Positions 52,099 to 61,762 of a stretch of DNA of 64,000 nt are shown in pieces. The first letter of the stretch is position 1; each line of letters starts with the position of its first letter. Both the position numbers and the translations under genes were made by a program. The notes beneath the pieces are model-generated. The model worked only from the letters and a program-made list of their open reading frames with translations. It was not told the origin of the DNA and made no database searches. This DNA is from an uncultured Lachnospiraceae bacterium (GTDB taxonomy: Bacteria; Bacillota; Clostridia; Lachnospirales; Lachnospiraceae): contig CASWRE010000004.1 in the NCBI GenBank assembly GCA_949471785.1, positions 1 through 64,000 of the forward strand. Reading direction: 5' to 3'.

Positions 52099-52154
52099 AA
52101 GACGCCGTCGTAAGCGGTATATATGCACGGCTGCCAGAGAAATCCGGGAAATGC

Positions 52155-53840
52155 TCAGGGCTGTCCGTACAAAACGACTATGCACTCAAAAGGCGCAAGC
52201 GTCAAAACTGCCGGTATTTCCGTTCGTTCATAATTGGAAATCAGTACTTTTCCCTCTTTTTTCGCAAATCCGTCAGGCACGTCGTAGCCGACCTCCCGTT
52301 CCGTGAAATTGCATACCACCAGCAGAGTCTGGCTTTCCAGCGTGCGCAGATAGGCGTAGATTTCCTCACTGTCGGGCAGGAGCAGCTCGTAATCTCCGTA
52401 GACGATGATATCATACTGCCTGCGCAGGGCGATCAGCTTCTGATAGTAATGGAATACGGAATCTTTCCGGGCCATCTGCTCCCTGGCATTGATCTCCCTG
52501 TAATTCGGGTTTACGGCGATCCAGGGTGTTCCCGTGGTGAAGCCGGCCTGGGGGCTGTCGTCCCACTGCATGGGCGTCCGGGCATTGTCCCGGCTCTTGT
52601 AGCTGATATAGTCGAAAGCATCCGCGTGAGAGAAAATCTCCTTTTCCGTCAGCTCCTGGTAGGCGTTGATACTTTCGATATCCCGGAATTCATCCGGCGA
52701 AGTAAAGGGATAGTTGGTCATGCCCAGCTCTTCCCCCTGGTAAATATAGGGTGTTCCCTGAAGCATGTGGAGGCAGGCGCCCAGCATTTTGGCCGATACT
52801 TCGCGGTATTTTGGGCTGTCGTTCCCCATGCGGGAGAGCATCCGGGGCTGATCGTGATTACACCAGTACAGGCTGTTCCAGGCTTTTCCTTTCAGCCCGG
52901 TCTGCCATCTGCTCATGACTTCTTTCAGTTCGGTCAGACGGATTTTTTTATGGTTCCATTTGAAACTTTCACCGCCGTCCAGATTCATATGCTCGAATTG
53001 AAAAACCATGTTCAGCTCACTGCCCGAGACAGAGGCGTATTTTTTTGCCTCTTCTACGGTGACGCCGGAACACTCTCCCACGGTGATCAGATCATATTTT
53101 GACAGAACTTCCCGGTTCATTTCCCGCAGAAATTCGTGAACCCTGGGGCCGTTGGCGCAGTACGGCGTAAAATCTCCGTAGCCGTTTTTTCCGGTTTCCC
53201 CGTCGGGCAGTTCCGGAACTTTGGAGATCAGGCTGATGACATCCATGCGGAACCCGTCGATACCCTTATCGCACCACCAGGTCATCATGTCGAAGATCCG
53301 TTTCCGCACGGCATCATTTTCCCAGTTCAGATCTGGCTGCTTTTTGGAAAACAGGTGAAGGTAATACTGGTCCGTGGCTTCGTCGTATTCCCAGGCGGAA
53401 CCGCCGAAGGAGGAACCCCAGTTATTGGGCGCCGGGCCGTCTTTTCCGTCCCGCCAGATGTAGAAGTCCCGATACGGACTGTTCCTGGCTTTCCGGCTCT
53501 CCACGAACAGGGGATGTTCGTCGGAGGTATGGTTGACCACCAGATCCATCATGATTTTCAGTCCCAGGCCATGGGCTTTATGAAGCATCCGGTCATAATC
53601 CTCCATGGTGCCGAATTCCTTCATGATTGCGCGATAATCGCTGATATCGTACCCCATATCGTCATTGGGCGACTGGTAGACCGGGCTGAGCCAGATCACG
53701 TCGATCCCCAGTTCCTTTAAATATTCCAGCTTTGAGGAAATGCCGTTTAAATCTCCGATGCCGTCGCCGTCGCTGTCGCAGAAGCTTCGGGGATAAATCT
53801 GGTATACGACACTTTTTTGCCACCACTTTTTTTCCGCCAT
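52155..53840 (-). CDS. GH13 alpha-glucosidase (oligo-1,6-glucosidase type)
   Basis: 561 residues, cytoplasmic. GH13 regions I-IV are clear: MMDLVVNHTSDEHPLF, GIDGFRMDVISLI with the nucleophile Asp, TVGECSG with the acid/base Glu, and WCNHDQPR. Start WWQKSVVYQIYPRSFCDSD and the calcium-site-like SDGDGIGD are typical of the subfamily cleaving isomaltose, panose or related alpha-glucosides. No regulator or transporter is adjacent. Confidence 0.94.
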   Translation of the reverse strand: MAEKKWWQKSVVYQIYPRSFCDSDGDGIGDLNGISSKLEYLKELGIDVIWLSPVYQSPNDDMGYDISDYRAIMKEFGTMEDYDRMLHKAHGLGLKIMMDLVVNHTSDEHPLFVESRKARNSPYRDFYIWRDGKDGPAPNNWGSSFGGSAWEYDEATDQYYLHLFSKKQPDLNWENDAVRKRIFDMMTWWCDKGIDGFRMDVISLISKVPELPDGETGKNGYGDFTPYCANGPRVHEFLREMNREVLSKYDLITVGECSGVTVEEAKKYASVSGSELNMVFQFEHMNLDGGESFKWNHKKIRLTELKEVMSRWQTGLKGKAWNSLYWCNHDQPRMLSRMGNDSPKYREVSAKMLGACLHMLQGTPYIYQGEELGMTNYPFTSPDEFRDIESINAYQELTEKEIFSHADAFDYISYKSRDNARTPMQWDDSPQAGFTTGTPWIAVNPNYREINAREQMARKDSVFHYYQKLIALRRQYDIIVYGDYELLLPDSEEIYAYLRTLESQTLLVVCNFTEREVGYDVPDGFAKKEGKVLISNYERTEIPAVLTLAPFECIVVLYGQP

Positions 53841-54023
53841 AGTTCGTTTCCTTCCTTTTCATATGCTTAAAATACTGTTTTGGGCATAATAGCATGATTG
53901 CCCGGGGATTGGCAATAGCGGATAAGAAAATCATTTACAGGGGATTATTTTTCCTGCAGGCAGCCCGTCATATCCCCCCGGTAAAAAGAATAAGCTGTAA
54001 AAACATTTTGCCGGAGGTTTTTC

Positions 54024-54551
54024 TTGAAAATTATTGCCGGGATATCGGATCTGCTGATCCCTCTGTTAATTCTGTATATTGTGGGCTATGGCGTATTGCA
54101 GAAAATTAACTGTTATGATGTGTTTGTGGGCGGCGCCAGGGAGGGGCTGAAAACGGCGGTGAAAATTCTGCCCACTCTGGTCGGGCTGATGGTGGCGGTG
54201 GGAATTCTGCGGGCCTCCGGCTTCCTGGACGCGCTGACCGGGATTTTGGGACGGATAACGGAACCTTTGGGATTTCCGGCGGAGCTGCTTCCTCTGGGAA
54301 TCGTGCGTCTGTTTTCCGCCAGTGCGGCGGTGGGAATGCTGACGGATTTGTACAGTCAGTTCGGAACGGATTCTTCCGTCGGTCTTACGGCGTCCCTGAT
54401 GATGTGCTGCACGGAGACCGTGTTTTATACCATGAGCGTTTACTATATGGCCGCCGGCGTGCGGAAAAGCCGTTGGACATTACCGGGGGCCCTTCTGGTT
54501 TCCCTGGCCGGCATCTTTGTCAGTGTGGCGCTGGCCGGGATGCTCGTGTAA
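54024..54551 (+). CDS. spmB: Spore maturation protein B
   Basis: 175 residues with four or more hydrophobic segments and family sequence (GAREGLKTAVKILPTLVGLM, FSASAAVGMLTDLY, CCTETVFYTMSVYYMAAG). SpmA and SpmB contribute to spore core dehydration and heat resistance. Translation likely starts at TTG 54024, with GGAGG six bases upstream. The usual spmA partner gene is not upstream; a divergent glucosidase gene stands there instead. Confidence 0.93.
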   Translation: MKIIAGISDLLIPLLILYIVGYGVLQKINCYDVFVGGAREGLKTAVKILPTLVGLMVAVGILRASGFLDALTGILGRITEPLGFPAELLPLGIVRLFSASAAVGMLTDLYSQFGTDSSVGLTASLMMCCTETVFYTMSVYYMAAGVRKSRWTLPGALLVSLAGIFVSVALAGMLV

Positions 54552-54589
54552 AAGCAAGTGTGCGGCTTAGGTTTACTGTTCAAGGGGCA

Positions 54590-54683
54590 GGAATGCGCAT
54601 ATACTGCGCATTCCGTAAGAACATGATTCAGGCGTGAGGGGCGGCTTTTGCGCAGCAAAACTTGGAATGCTGCCCTGAATCAT
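54590..54683. ncRNA. Two strong hairpins in series; structured element of unknown kind
   Basis: First a perfect 10-bp stem GGAATGCGCA (54590-54599)/TGCGCATTCC (54605-54614). Then a long stem with ATGATTCAGG (54623-54632)/CCTGAATCAT (54674-54683), inner GCGGC/GCTGC, and the perfect tip TTTTGC-GCA-GCAAAA (54646-54660). No T-run ends it. It may be a small RNA, an mRNA 3' structure of spmB or a non-autonomous repeat. Not matched to a known family. Confidence 0.4.
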
Positions 54684-54754
54684 TACTTTGAGCGGCCCCA
54701 GGCCGTGAAAAGTAACGGCTCGGTTTTGAAAAGTAACAACAGGAGAATTCTGCG

Positions 54755-54783
54755 TTGCATCCGGCGGTCGTTTCGCGTATAAT
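54755..54783 (+). promoter_or_regulatory. Promoter of the 54825 gene
   Basis: TTGCAT (54755-54760), 17-base spacer, TATAAT (54778-54783), 41 bases before the start codon. Confidence 0.7.
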
Positions 54784-54824
54784 TAAGAAGAAAAGATTTT
54801 ACGGATTTACAAGGAGGTAGCGCC

Positions 54825-55781
54825 ATGAAATGTACCTGTGCCTATTCCTGGGGAGCTCAGGCGATCACGCCCTGGTATGAGAAAATTTCTCGGGCCCAGA
54901 CGGAACAGATCAGAGCGAAATTTGCTTTTACAAAACCAATGAATGAGGAAGTGTTTGCGCTGCCGGAGCATACGGCGCCTGGCGCTCCTTCGGAGAAGTC
55001 CCCGGCGGTGATCAGCAGGGGGCCCGTGGCGGCGTATTACACGGGGTATGCCAGAATTGACAATGCGATTATCGACGCCCTGAACGGTAAGAGCGGAGAA
55101 TTGAAGGACGACGTATACGATATCATTCGAAACAATCTCGTTCCCCATCATGTCCACGGCCTTGAGGAGGAAGATCGGCTGGCATTGATCAGCCTGGGCG
55201 TGGAGAAGGCGCAGTATCTGGCCGATCAATTCATGGACGGCGAGACAAAGACATCCTTTATGGAGGCTATTCGTTCTATTGCAAAGATCGGCACGGCGGG
55301 GACGCACGTGGGGGACTGTGAGATGGCGTATAATGTAAAACATGCCATCGGTTTTGACGGGACCGGCCATGTGATGGAGAATCCGCTGGACGAATACCTC
55401 TTTGCCATGGAGAGGCTGTCGCCCGGGGACTATGAGACATACAGGAACATGTGCGAGACTGGAGGTGACGGTTCTTCGGAAGCCGCTTTTTTTGCCCTGC
55501 GCTGGGCGATGGCCAATATCGACGCCGTGGCCGGGTACAGGACCGTCTATGAGCGGCATAAGGACGAAGAGTACGGACGGCTTGACGAGGTGAAGCCGGA
55601 TCAGACTTTTGCCGGAGCGGACACTTCCGGCAAAGAGAATTTTCTGGCGTCCATCCGGGAAAAGCTCCGGGAAAACCAGAGGCTGCAGACAGAATTTTTT
55701 CTGGAACAGATTGCAAAGATGACGGAAGGCTCCGGCGGCTTTCTGACGTCCCGGCAGCGGCTTGTGCGGGCGCGGGTATAG
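54825..55781 (+). CDS. Protein of unknown function, upstream of PucR gene
   Basis: 318 residues, soluble, start with AAGGAGG six bases upstream. It opens MKCTCAYSWGAQAITPWYEK and is otherwise acidic and helical, with no signal peptide or membrane segment. I recognise no catalytic motif; HHVHGLEEEDRLALISLG and IGTAGTHVGDCEMAY are the most striking stretches. It has its own promoter and lies 42 bases before a PucR-family gene. Confidence 0.7.
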   Translation: MKCTCAYSWGAQAITPWYEKISRAQTEQIRAKFAFTKPMNEEVFALPEHTAPGAPSEKSPAVISRGPVAAYYTGYARIDNAIIDALNGKSGELKDDVYDIIRNNLVPHHVHGLEEEDRLALISLGVEKAQYLADQFMDGETKTSFMEAIRSIAKIGTAGTHVGDCEMAYNVKHAIGFDGTGHVMENPLDEYLFAMERLSPGDYETYRNMCETGGDGSSEAAFFALRWAMANIDAVAGYRTVYERHKDEEYGRLDEVKPDQTFAGADTSGKENFLASIREKLRENQRLQTEFFLEQIAKMTEGSGGFLTSRQRLVRARV

Positions 55782-55823
55782 GCATAGCATCATAACAAAA
55801 GCAGAGTACGGGCGGAGGATACT

Positions 55824-57290
55824 TTGAAAATAAATATGTGGATGATTGCCAACAGGCTGAGCGCCCTGGAGCCGGAACTGCATATTCCGGAGGATGCCCC
55901 CGCCGACCTGTTGAGCGCCCGGCGGGCATATGCCACCCAGTGCGCGTATGTCTACCAGAGAGGGAAAGACGTGATCTGCAACGGGGGCGAAAAGGGCGGC
56001 TACATCGTATTTCGGGATATGGCGTGCGATCAGATTTTTGAGATGGTGCAGTTCACTTTTGATTTTTACCGGGAGTGGCAGGAGATGCTGATCGAAGCCA
56101 CGGAACAGATGGATTATCGGAAGATGGTCGATCAGAGCTGGACGGTGTTTCACAATCCGATCATGCTGCTGGACGCTTCAATCAATGCGCTGGCCATGAG
56201 CGAACAATACGGGGAGGACGATGTCAATTACGATTGGCAGTATCTCAGCCGGCTTGGGCACAGCGCCGTGTCCGTGATGCAGTTTCTGATGGAGGAGGGT
56301 AAGCGGCATGAGTACTACATGAACGGCTCTGCCCGGATCTATTATTTCAGTAATCCGGAGATCAATGGCCGGCAGCTCTCCGTCACCATTTATTATCACG
56401 GAAAAGCCTGTGGGCGGATGAATGTTGTGGAGAAGGACAGGATATTGAATCCCGGCGACGTCTTTGTGGCCAATTATCTAGTGAAGTATTTGGCCATGGT
56501 GCTGGGCCGGCTGAATGAGCAGAGTATTTCCGAGCGCGTATTACTGCCCGGATTTACCAAGATGATGCTGAACCATCCGGTAACGTCTTCGGAGATCCGG
56601 GCATGGAAAGAGTATGTCCGGTGGAGCGAGGGCGACTGTATTCGGGTCTCGGCGCTGAAATTTGCCGATCCGGACCCGGACATTCATGATATCGTTTCCA
56701 TCTGTAATCTCTTACAGTGTAATATCCGGCATTGTATAGCCGTTCAGGTGGAAAATACCATAGCCTTTTCTTTCAAGGAATTTCCGGAGGAAGTGGACGG
56801 GATACTCGGCGTGGTTCGGGACCTCATAGGAAGATTCGGTCTGAAAGCGGGGGTCAGCCTTCCGGTAGATCATATAGAAAAGCTGTACCTGTACTATAGA
56901 CAGGCTCTTGCGGCCATTGATTACGGTATGCTGTACAGCCCCGGGGCGGAGATGTTTACTTTTTATGATTATGCCATCGAGTATATGCTGGAGGCCAGGT
57001 CGGAGGAGGAGGTTATCTGTGCGTGCCATCCGGAAATTGTGCGTATGTGGGTATCCGGAGAACCGGGAGGCGGCGAGAAGGTGGACACGCTTCGGGCCTG
57101 GCTGGATCATGAGCGTTCTCTTCTCCATACGGCCAATGCGCTGTTCCTGCACAGAAATACCCTGGTATACCGGTTAAGGAAGATCCTGGATTCCATGGAC
57201 GCTGATATGAATGACGCGTATACCAGAAATTATATAAAAATATCGATCCGTGCGCTGCGCTTAAACGCGCTGCGGGAAAAACGCGGATAA
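55824..57290 (+). CDS. PucR family transcriptional regulator
   Basis: 488 residues. TTG at 55824 is chosen because GGAGG stands five bases upstream; the next ATG is too far from it. The C-terminal PucR helix-turn-helix is clear: RAWLDHERSLLHTANALFLH then RNTLVYRLRKILDSMDADM. Members regulate purine, amino acid or osmolyte catabolism in response to a ligand bound by the N-terminal part. It is followed by transporter and methyltransferase genes, which it likely controls; TTTGGTA/TACCAAA (57432-57452) in front of them is a candidate operator. Confidence 0.88.
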   Translation: MKINMWMIANRLSALEPELHIPEDAPADLLSARRAYATQCAYVYQRGKDVICNGGEKGGYIVFRDMACDQIFEMVQFTFDFYREWQEMLIEATEQMDYRKMVDQSWTVFHNPIMLLDASINALAMSEQYGEDDVNYDWQYLSRLGHSAVSVMQFLMEEGKRHEYYMNGSARIYYFSNPEINGRQLSVTIYYHGKACGRMNVVEKDRILNPGDVFVANYLVKYLAMVLGRLNEQSISERVLLPGFTKMMLNHPVTSSEIRAWKEYVRWSEGDCIRVSALKFADPDPDIHDIVSICNLLQCNIRHCIAVQVENTIAFSFKEFPEEVDGILGVVRDLIGRFGLKAGVSLPVDHIEKLYLYYRQALAAIDYGMLYSPGAEMFTFYDYAIEYMLEARSEEEVICACHPEIVRMWVSGEPGGGEKVDTLRAWLDHERSLLHTANALFLHRNTLVYRLRKILDSMDADMNDAYTRNYIKISIRALRLNALREKRG

Positions 57291-57314
57291 TACATTTGCA
57301 CGGGGAAGCTTTCG

Positions 57315-57353
57315 GGCGCCTGCCATTTTATGACAATGGAGGCGTCTTTTTTT
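57315..57353 (+). terminator. Terminator after the PucR gene
   Basis: GCCT-GCCATT and AATGG-AGGC pair around TTATGAC, followed by CG, T, C and seven T. Confidence 0.75.
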
Positions 57354-57431
57354 GCGCCCAAATTCATTTTCTTACGGTATGCGCAGCAAATACGCAGATC
57401 CGTCCGATCCATTGCAAAATATTTACACAAG

Positions 57432-57452
57432 TTTGGTATTCACAGTACCAAA
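57432..57452. promoter_or_regulatory. Inverted repeat before the transporter operon
   Basis: TTTGGTA (57432-57438) and TACCAAA (57446-57452) with a seven-base centre, 102 bases before the first transporter gene. Possible operator for the PucR-family regulator. Confidence 0.4.
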
Positions 57453-57553
57453 ACAAGTCAAAGACGACAAAAAGAATCGTATTTTCGACATATGTTTATA
57501 TAAAATGCTCAATGATAAAATGAAATTAAAAGAAGAAAGGAGAGAAGGGTATT

Positions 57554-58924
57554 ATGGAGAACAAAAAACTGAGTAAAAAGGTTTTAAATCTCAGCGGTTT
57601 CGGAGACTTTGGATTTACCCTGTTTGTCAATGTGGAGTTGTATTACTGGTCGGCTTTTCTGACGGACTACGCAAAGTTTTCACTGGCGACGGCCACATTC
57701 ATCTTGACGCTGACATCCGTTATTGACTGCATCTGGGTTCCACTGACTGGCTGGCTCATAGAAAAATGCAATTTTAAGTGGGGAAAGTACCGTTCTTGGC
57801 TGGTGATCGGCCCTCCGATTATGATCTTTGCCTATGCCCTGCAGTTTTCCCGGGTGGGATCTTCGGAGGCCGTGGCCGCAGCCATTGTCATTGCGGCGTT
57901 TTCCATCAAGACCCTGGCCCAGGATCTGGCTTACTCCGCGTCGGTGACGCTGGTCAGCGATATGTCCAACAGCCAGGAAGAGAGGATGGTTCTGGCTGCC
58001 CGAAGGGGACAGTTCCTTTCCTTGGGCAATATTGTCTTTTCGGTGATTGCTCTTCCTCTGATTACGCTGATGATTCAGATGACCGGCAATGACGTCCTGG
58101 GATATTCCATGGCGGCTATCCTGTTCGGTGTGATGAATTTTGTTTGCTATTTTGTGGCTTTTACGATTACAAAGGGCCAGTCGGTGTCGGGTAGCAGCGG
58201 CAGTGAGACGGAAAAGAAGGAAAAACTGCCGACGGCAGAGATGATCAAAGCGGTGTTTCAGAACCCGCCCCTGCTGGTGCTGGTGGCCGCGGATTCTTTC
58301 CGCTACCTGGCCAATTTCCTGATGGCGGCCGCGGGTTTCTATTATTTTGTGGTGGTACTGAACGATCTGGCGGCCATGACGACGTATCTGGTGATTACCC
58401 GTCTGGTGGGCTTTGTCGGCGCAAGCTTTGCCAATCCGATCGCCCGGAAGTTCGGAAAAAAGCAGGCGTATTTGGGATCGAACCTGCTTATGGTGGCGGG
58501 GCTGGCCCTCTGTTTCTTTTTTGGAAGGAATCTGTGGGGATTCATTGTTCTGCAGATTGTGGTCAATTTCTTTATGCAGATTACCATGCCCTGCCTGACG
58601 GCGATTCTGGCGGATACGGTTATCTACTACGAGTGGAAGACTTCTAAAGACGCCCGCGGTTTCATTATGAGTATGCTGAACGTGCCGATCAAAGTAGGCG
58701 CGGTCCTGCGGAGCGTAATTTTGGGCGTGGGTCTTTCGGCAGCCGGTTATGTGGCGGGGGCGGCGGCCACTCCTGAGATGGTGACGGGTATCGCCGCATT
58801 AATGAACCTGTATCCGGCGGTATTCCTGATCCTGACCGTGCTGATTTTTGCACTGGGGTACCGGCTCAGCGATAAACGTGTGGCGGAGATGACCGCAGAG
58901 ATCGAGCAGAGAAAGGCGGTGTAG
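57554..58924 (+). CDS. MFS transporter, glycoside-pentoside-hexuronide (GPH) type
   Basis: 456 residues, 12 transmembrane helices, opening LNLSGFGDFGFTLFVNVELYY as in GPH symporters, with KWGKYRSWLVIGPPIM between helices 2 and 3. GPH members import sugars or other small organic solutes with a cation. Here it opens an operon with a second GPH-type protein, an APC permease and a URO-D methyltransferase, so the substrate may be a methylated compound. GGAGAG precedes the ATG. Confidence 0.85.
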   Translation: MENKKLSKKVLNLSGFGDFGFTLFVNVELYYWSAFLTDYAKFSLATATFILTLTSVIDCIWVPLTGWLIEKCNFKWGKYRSWLVIGPPIMIFAYALQFSRVGSSEAVAAAIVIAAFSIKTLAQDLAYSASVTLVSDMSNSQEERMVLAARRGQFLSLGNIVFSVIALPLITLMIQMTGNDVLGYSMAAILFGVMNFVCYFVAFTITKGQSVSGSSGSETEKKEKLPTAEMIKAVFQNPPLLVLVAADSFRYLANFLMAAAGFYYFVVVLNDLAAMTTYLVITRLVGFVGASFANPIARKFGKKQAYLGSNLLMVAGLALCFFFGRNLWGFIVLQIVVNFFMQITMPCLTAILADTVIYYEWKTSKDARGFIMSMLNVPIKVGAVLRSVILGVGLSAAGYVAGAAATPEMVTGIAALMNLYPAVFLILTVLIFALGYRLSDKRVAEMTAEIEQRKAV

Positions 58925-58926
58925 TT

Positions 58927-60243
58927 TTGGAAAAAGAGGAGAGTAAGCTTTCCCTGATTGAAACGATCAGTCTGGCCGTGGGGTTTACGATCGGTTCCGG
59001 TATCATTACCCAGACGGGGATCGGGATCGGTATGACGGGCAGAAGTATATTCCTGGCTTTTCTGGTGAGCGCTGTACTGTTCCTGGTTTCCTTCCGTCCC
59101 ATATTCATGATGAGCACGCTGCTCCCGCGGACCAGCGCGGCTTACGTTTACGCAAAGGAGCTGATCCACGAGGATGTGGGAAGATTTTACGCTTACGTAT
59201 ATTTTCTGGGCAGGATGACCATTGCCATCTTCGGAATTTCATTTGCCCAGTATCTGGCCGGCATGGTTCCGGCGTTTAGCGGAGATATCCCCCAGAGATT
59301 GATTGCGCTGTCCGTGCTGACGCTGTTCTTCATTGTCAATCTGTTTGGCATAAAGGCGGCGGCGAAGCTGCAGAATATCATGTGTGTCGTCCTGATTGCC
59401 GGAATATTGACGTTTGTGGCCTGCGGTATCGGGAAAGTGGATTTTGCCGTGTATTTTGCGGAGGGATTTTTTACGGGAGGATTCGGAGGCTTTTATTCGG
59501 CCGTTTCGCTTTTGTATTTTGCCGTGGGGGGCGCCTATATCATCACGGATTTTGCTCCGAAAATACAGAATGCCTCCAGGGTGATGGTAAAGGTCATTGT
59601 GGGCGTGACGTTTGTGGTCTGCATCCTGTATATGCTGATGGGGATTGTGGCCAGCGGAGCCGTGCCCGTGGCGGAGGCGGCGGGGAAGCCGCTCTCGGTG
59701 TCTGCCGGGGCCGTGCTGCCCGGCCGGGCCCTGTACGGATTCTTCATCATCGGCGCCTGTATGGGAGCCCTGATTACCACCCTGAATTCCAGTTTTGTCT
59801 GGTATTCCAATTCCCTGATCCGGCCCTGCGAGGACGGGTGTTTTCCGAAAAGCTGGGCAAAGACCAATCGCGCCGGCGTTCCCTGGCGGCTGTTAGTGAT
59901 TTTTTATCTGTTCGGAGCCGTGCCCGCCGTCCTGGGGATGGATCTGGCCGTGCTGTCGAAAATGGCCATAGGCCTTACGATCCTGGGTACCTGCATACCC
60001 ATGGCAGGTATTTTGAAATTGCCGGAGAAATATCCCAAGCTGTGGAAGCGTTCCCCCTATGCCCGGCGTTATCCGGCCTGGCGGCTGAAAGTCATGGTGG
60101 CCCTTACATATGCCGTGCTGGCGACACAGGTCTATGCTCTTTTTGCCGGAAACCCGCTCTGGTCCAACGTGGTTATTCTGGTCTATATGGGCGCGGTGAT
60201 CTTTGGGCTGGCGGTGAGAAGAGTCAGGATAAAAAACAAGTAA
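58927..60243 (+). CDS. APC superfamily amino acid/amine permease
   Basis: 438 residues, 12 helices. Family features: SLIETISLAVGFTIGSGIITQTG (helix 1 with the broken GSG loop) and TLNSSFVWYSNSLIRPCEDG. Starts with TTG two bases after the preceding stop, so co-translated. It would import an amino acid or amine; the neighbourhood suggests a methylated amine (inference). Confidence 0.85.
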   Translation: MEKEESKLSLIETISLAVGFTIGSGIITQTGIGIGMTGRSIFLAFLVSAVLFLVSFRPIFMMSTLLPRTSAAYVYAKELIHEDVGRFYAYVYFLGRMTIAIFGISFAQYLAGMVPAFSGDIPQRLIALSVLTLFFIVNLFGIKAAAKLQNIMCVVLIAGILTFVACGIGKVDFAVYFAEGFFTGGFGGFYSAVSLLYFAVGGAYIITDFAPKIQNASRVMVKVIVGVTFVVCILYMLMGIVASGAVPVAEAAGKPLSVSAGAVLPGRALYGFFIIGACMGALITTLNSSFVWYSNSLIRPCEDGCFPKSWAKTNRAGVPWRLLVIFYLFGAVPAVLGMDLAVLSKMAIGLTILGTCIPMAGILKLPEKYPKLWKRSPYARRYPAWRLKVMVALTYAVLATQVYALFAGNPLWSNVVILVYMGAVIFGLAVRRVRIKNK

Positions 60244-60328
60244 GAGGAGGGGAGGATAGAGAAAAATTCAGACAAACAGGTTCCAACCGCCTGACGGCGG
60301 ACAAATGAAATGAAAAGGAGAAGAGATT

Positions 60329-61732
60329 ATGGAAAGAAAGCCTGTCAGTAAAGCTTTAAAAACATGGTTTGGCGTGGGTGATTTCATGTACAACCTGTGT
60401 ATCAGTTTTAAAACCTATTATTGGATGTATTTCCTGACGACGGTGGTGGCGCTGCCTCTGGCAGTGACGTCGGCCGCCAACACGATTATCAATGTATTTG
60501 ATACGATCCTGGCATTTGCCTGGGGAGCCATCATCGATTCCATGCGGCCGGGCAAGTGGGGGCGCTACCGCTCTATGATTATGATTACGGCGCCTCTGAT
60601 CGTACTTTCCCACGCGGCCCAGTGGTTCGCTCCCACCGTGTATTCTTTTAGCAGCGGCGCCCTGGCGGCGGCCATATTGACAATCGTCGCTTTCTGTATC
60701 TACATTATTTTCTTTAATCTGGCCTGGACGGCCAATGTGGCGCTGATCAATGTGTGCGCCGATACAGAGGCAGACCGTGCGGCCTTGTCCGGCTCTAGAA
60801 ATGCCTGGATCATGGCCAGCTCTATTTTTATCGGCTATATTGCGGCGTTTATGCTGGGCCTGTTCAGCGATCCTGTAATCGGCTACGCGGCGGCGGCCAC
60901 GATTCTGGGCGTTCTGACGATCCCGGGTTACTATGTGCATTTCCGGCTGACCGACGGCTATGAGATGACCCGCGCCGATTATGACAAACTTCCCGAAAAA
61001 GAAAAACAGACAAAGAGCGACCGCGTCACCTTTGGACAGATTCTGACAATCATCAAATCCAACCTGCAGCTGCTGTGGGTGCTGCTGATCAATATCGGAA
61101 CCCAGCTGTCCGTGTTCCTTTTTGCCTACATGGCGGTATATCTGTTCGAGATGACGCTGGAAGCGCCGGAAATGTATGCGTTTTACCTGACGATTATTAA
61201 TTTCGGCGGTGTGCTCGGTTCCATTCTTTCCAACGTATTGTCCCGGAAATATCCCATCAAGCGTCTGGTTCAGGCCGGTATCGTGGTGGCGATTGCGGCT
61301 CTCGTGCTGGTATGGCGGGCGGCGCTGGGCGGAAACGCCATGCTGTTCACCGTGGGCATGATTATTGTCCAGTTCTGCGTTTCCTTTACGGCGCCCGGCA
61401 TCCTGACCTTTTATTCGAATTGCGCCGTGTACTCCGAGTGGAAAACAGGGATCAACAGTACCGGGACTATTATGGGACTTTGCGGCGTACCGATCAAAAT
61501 CGCTCTGGTGGCCGTGGGCATTATTGTTCCCGGCGTTCTGGGCGCTTCGGGCTATGTGGCCGGCGAGGCCATCACAGAGGCCATATCCGTGGGACTGGCC
61601 AATGCCTTCGCCCTGCTGCCCATCGGCTTGTTTGTGTTCTCGCTGCTGATTCTGACCTTCTGTTACAGGCTGACCCGCGAGAAGGTCGATCAGTATTCCC
61701 GTGAGATTGCATCCAGAAAATCGGAAACTTAA
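60329..61732 (+). CDS. Second GPH-type MFS transporter
   Basis: 467 residues, 12 helices. The opening KTWFGVGDFMYNLCISFKTYYW and the loop RPGKWGRYRSMIMITAPL match the first GPH protein in pattern but not closely in sequence, so they are paralogues with diverged specificity rather than a recent duplicate. AAGGAG lies eight bases before the ATG. Confidence 0.85.
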   Translation: MERKPVSKALKTWFGVGDFMYNLCISFKTYYWMYFLTTVVALPLAVTSAANTIINVFDTILAFAWGAIIDSMRPGKWGRYRSMIMITAPLIVLSHAAQWFAPTVYSFSSGALAAAILTIVAFCIYIIFFNLAWTANVALINVCADTEADRAALSGSRNAWIMASSIFIGYIAAFMLGLFSDPVIGYAAAATILGVLTIPGYYVHFRLTDGYEMTRADYDKLPEKEKQTKSDRVTFGQILTIIKSNLQLLWVLLINIGTQLSVFLFAYMAVYLFEMTLEAPEMYAFYLTIINFGGVLGSILSNVLSRKYPIKRLVQAGIVVAIAALVLVWRAALGGNAMLFTVGMIIVQFCVSFTAPGILTFYSNCAVYSEWKTGINSTGTIMGLCGVPIKIALVAVGIIVPGVLGASGYVAGEAITEAISVGLANAFALLPIGLFVFSLLILTFCYRLTREKVDQYSREIASRKSET

Positions 61733-61762
61733 GTATTTTAATAAGCAGAGGAGGAAAAAATA

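Noticed and set aside
54807-56153. 448-codon open frame on the minus strand
   Set aside because: Antisense to the 54825 and PucR genes, no ribosome site, His/Pro/Arg-rich.
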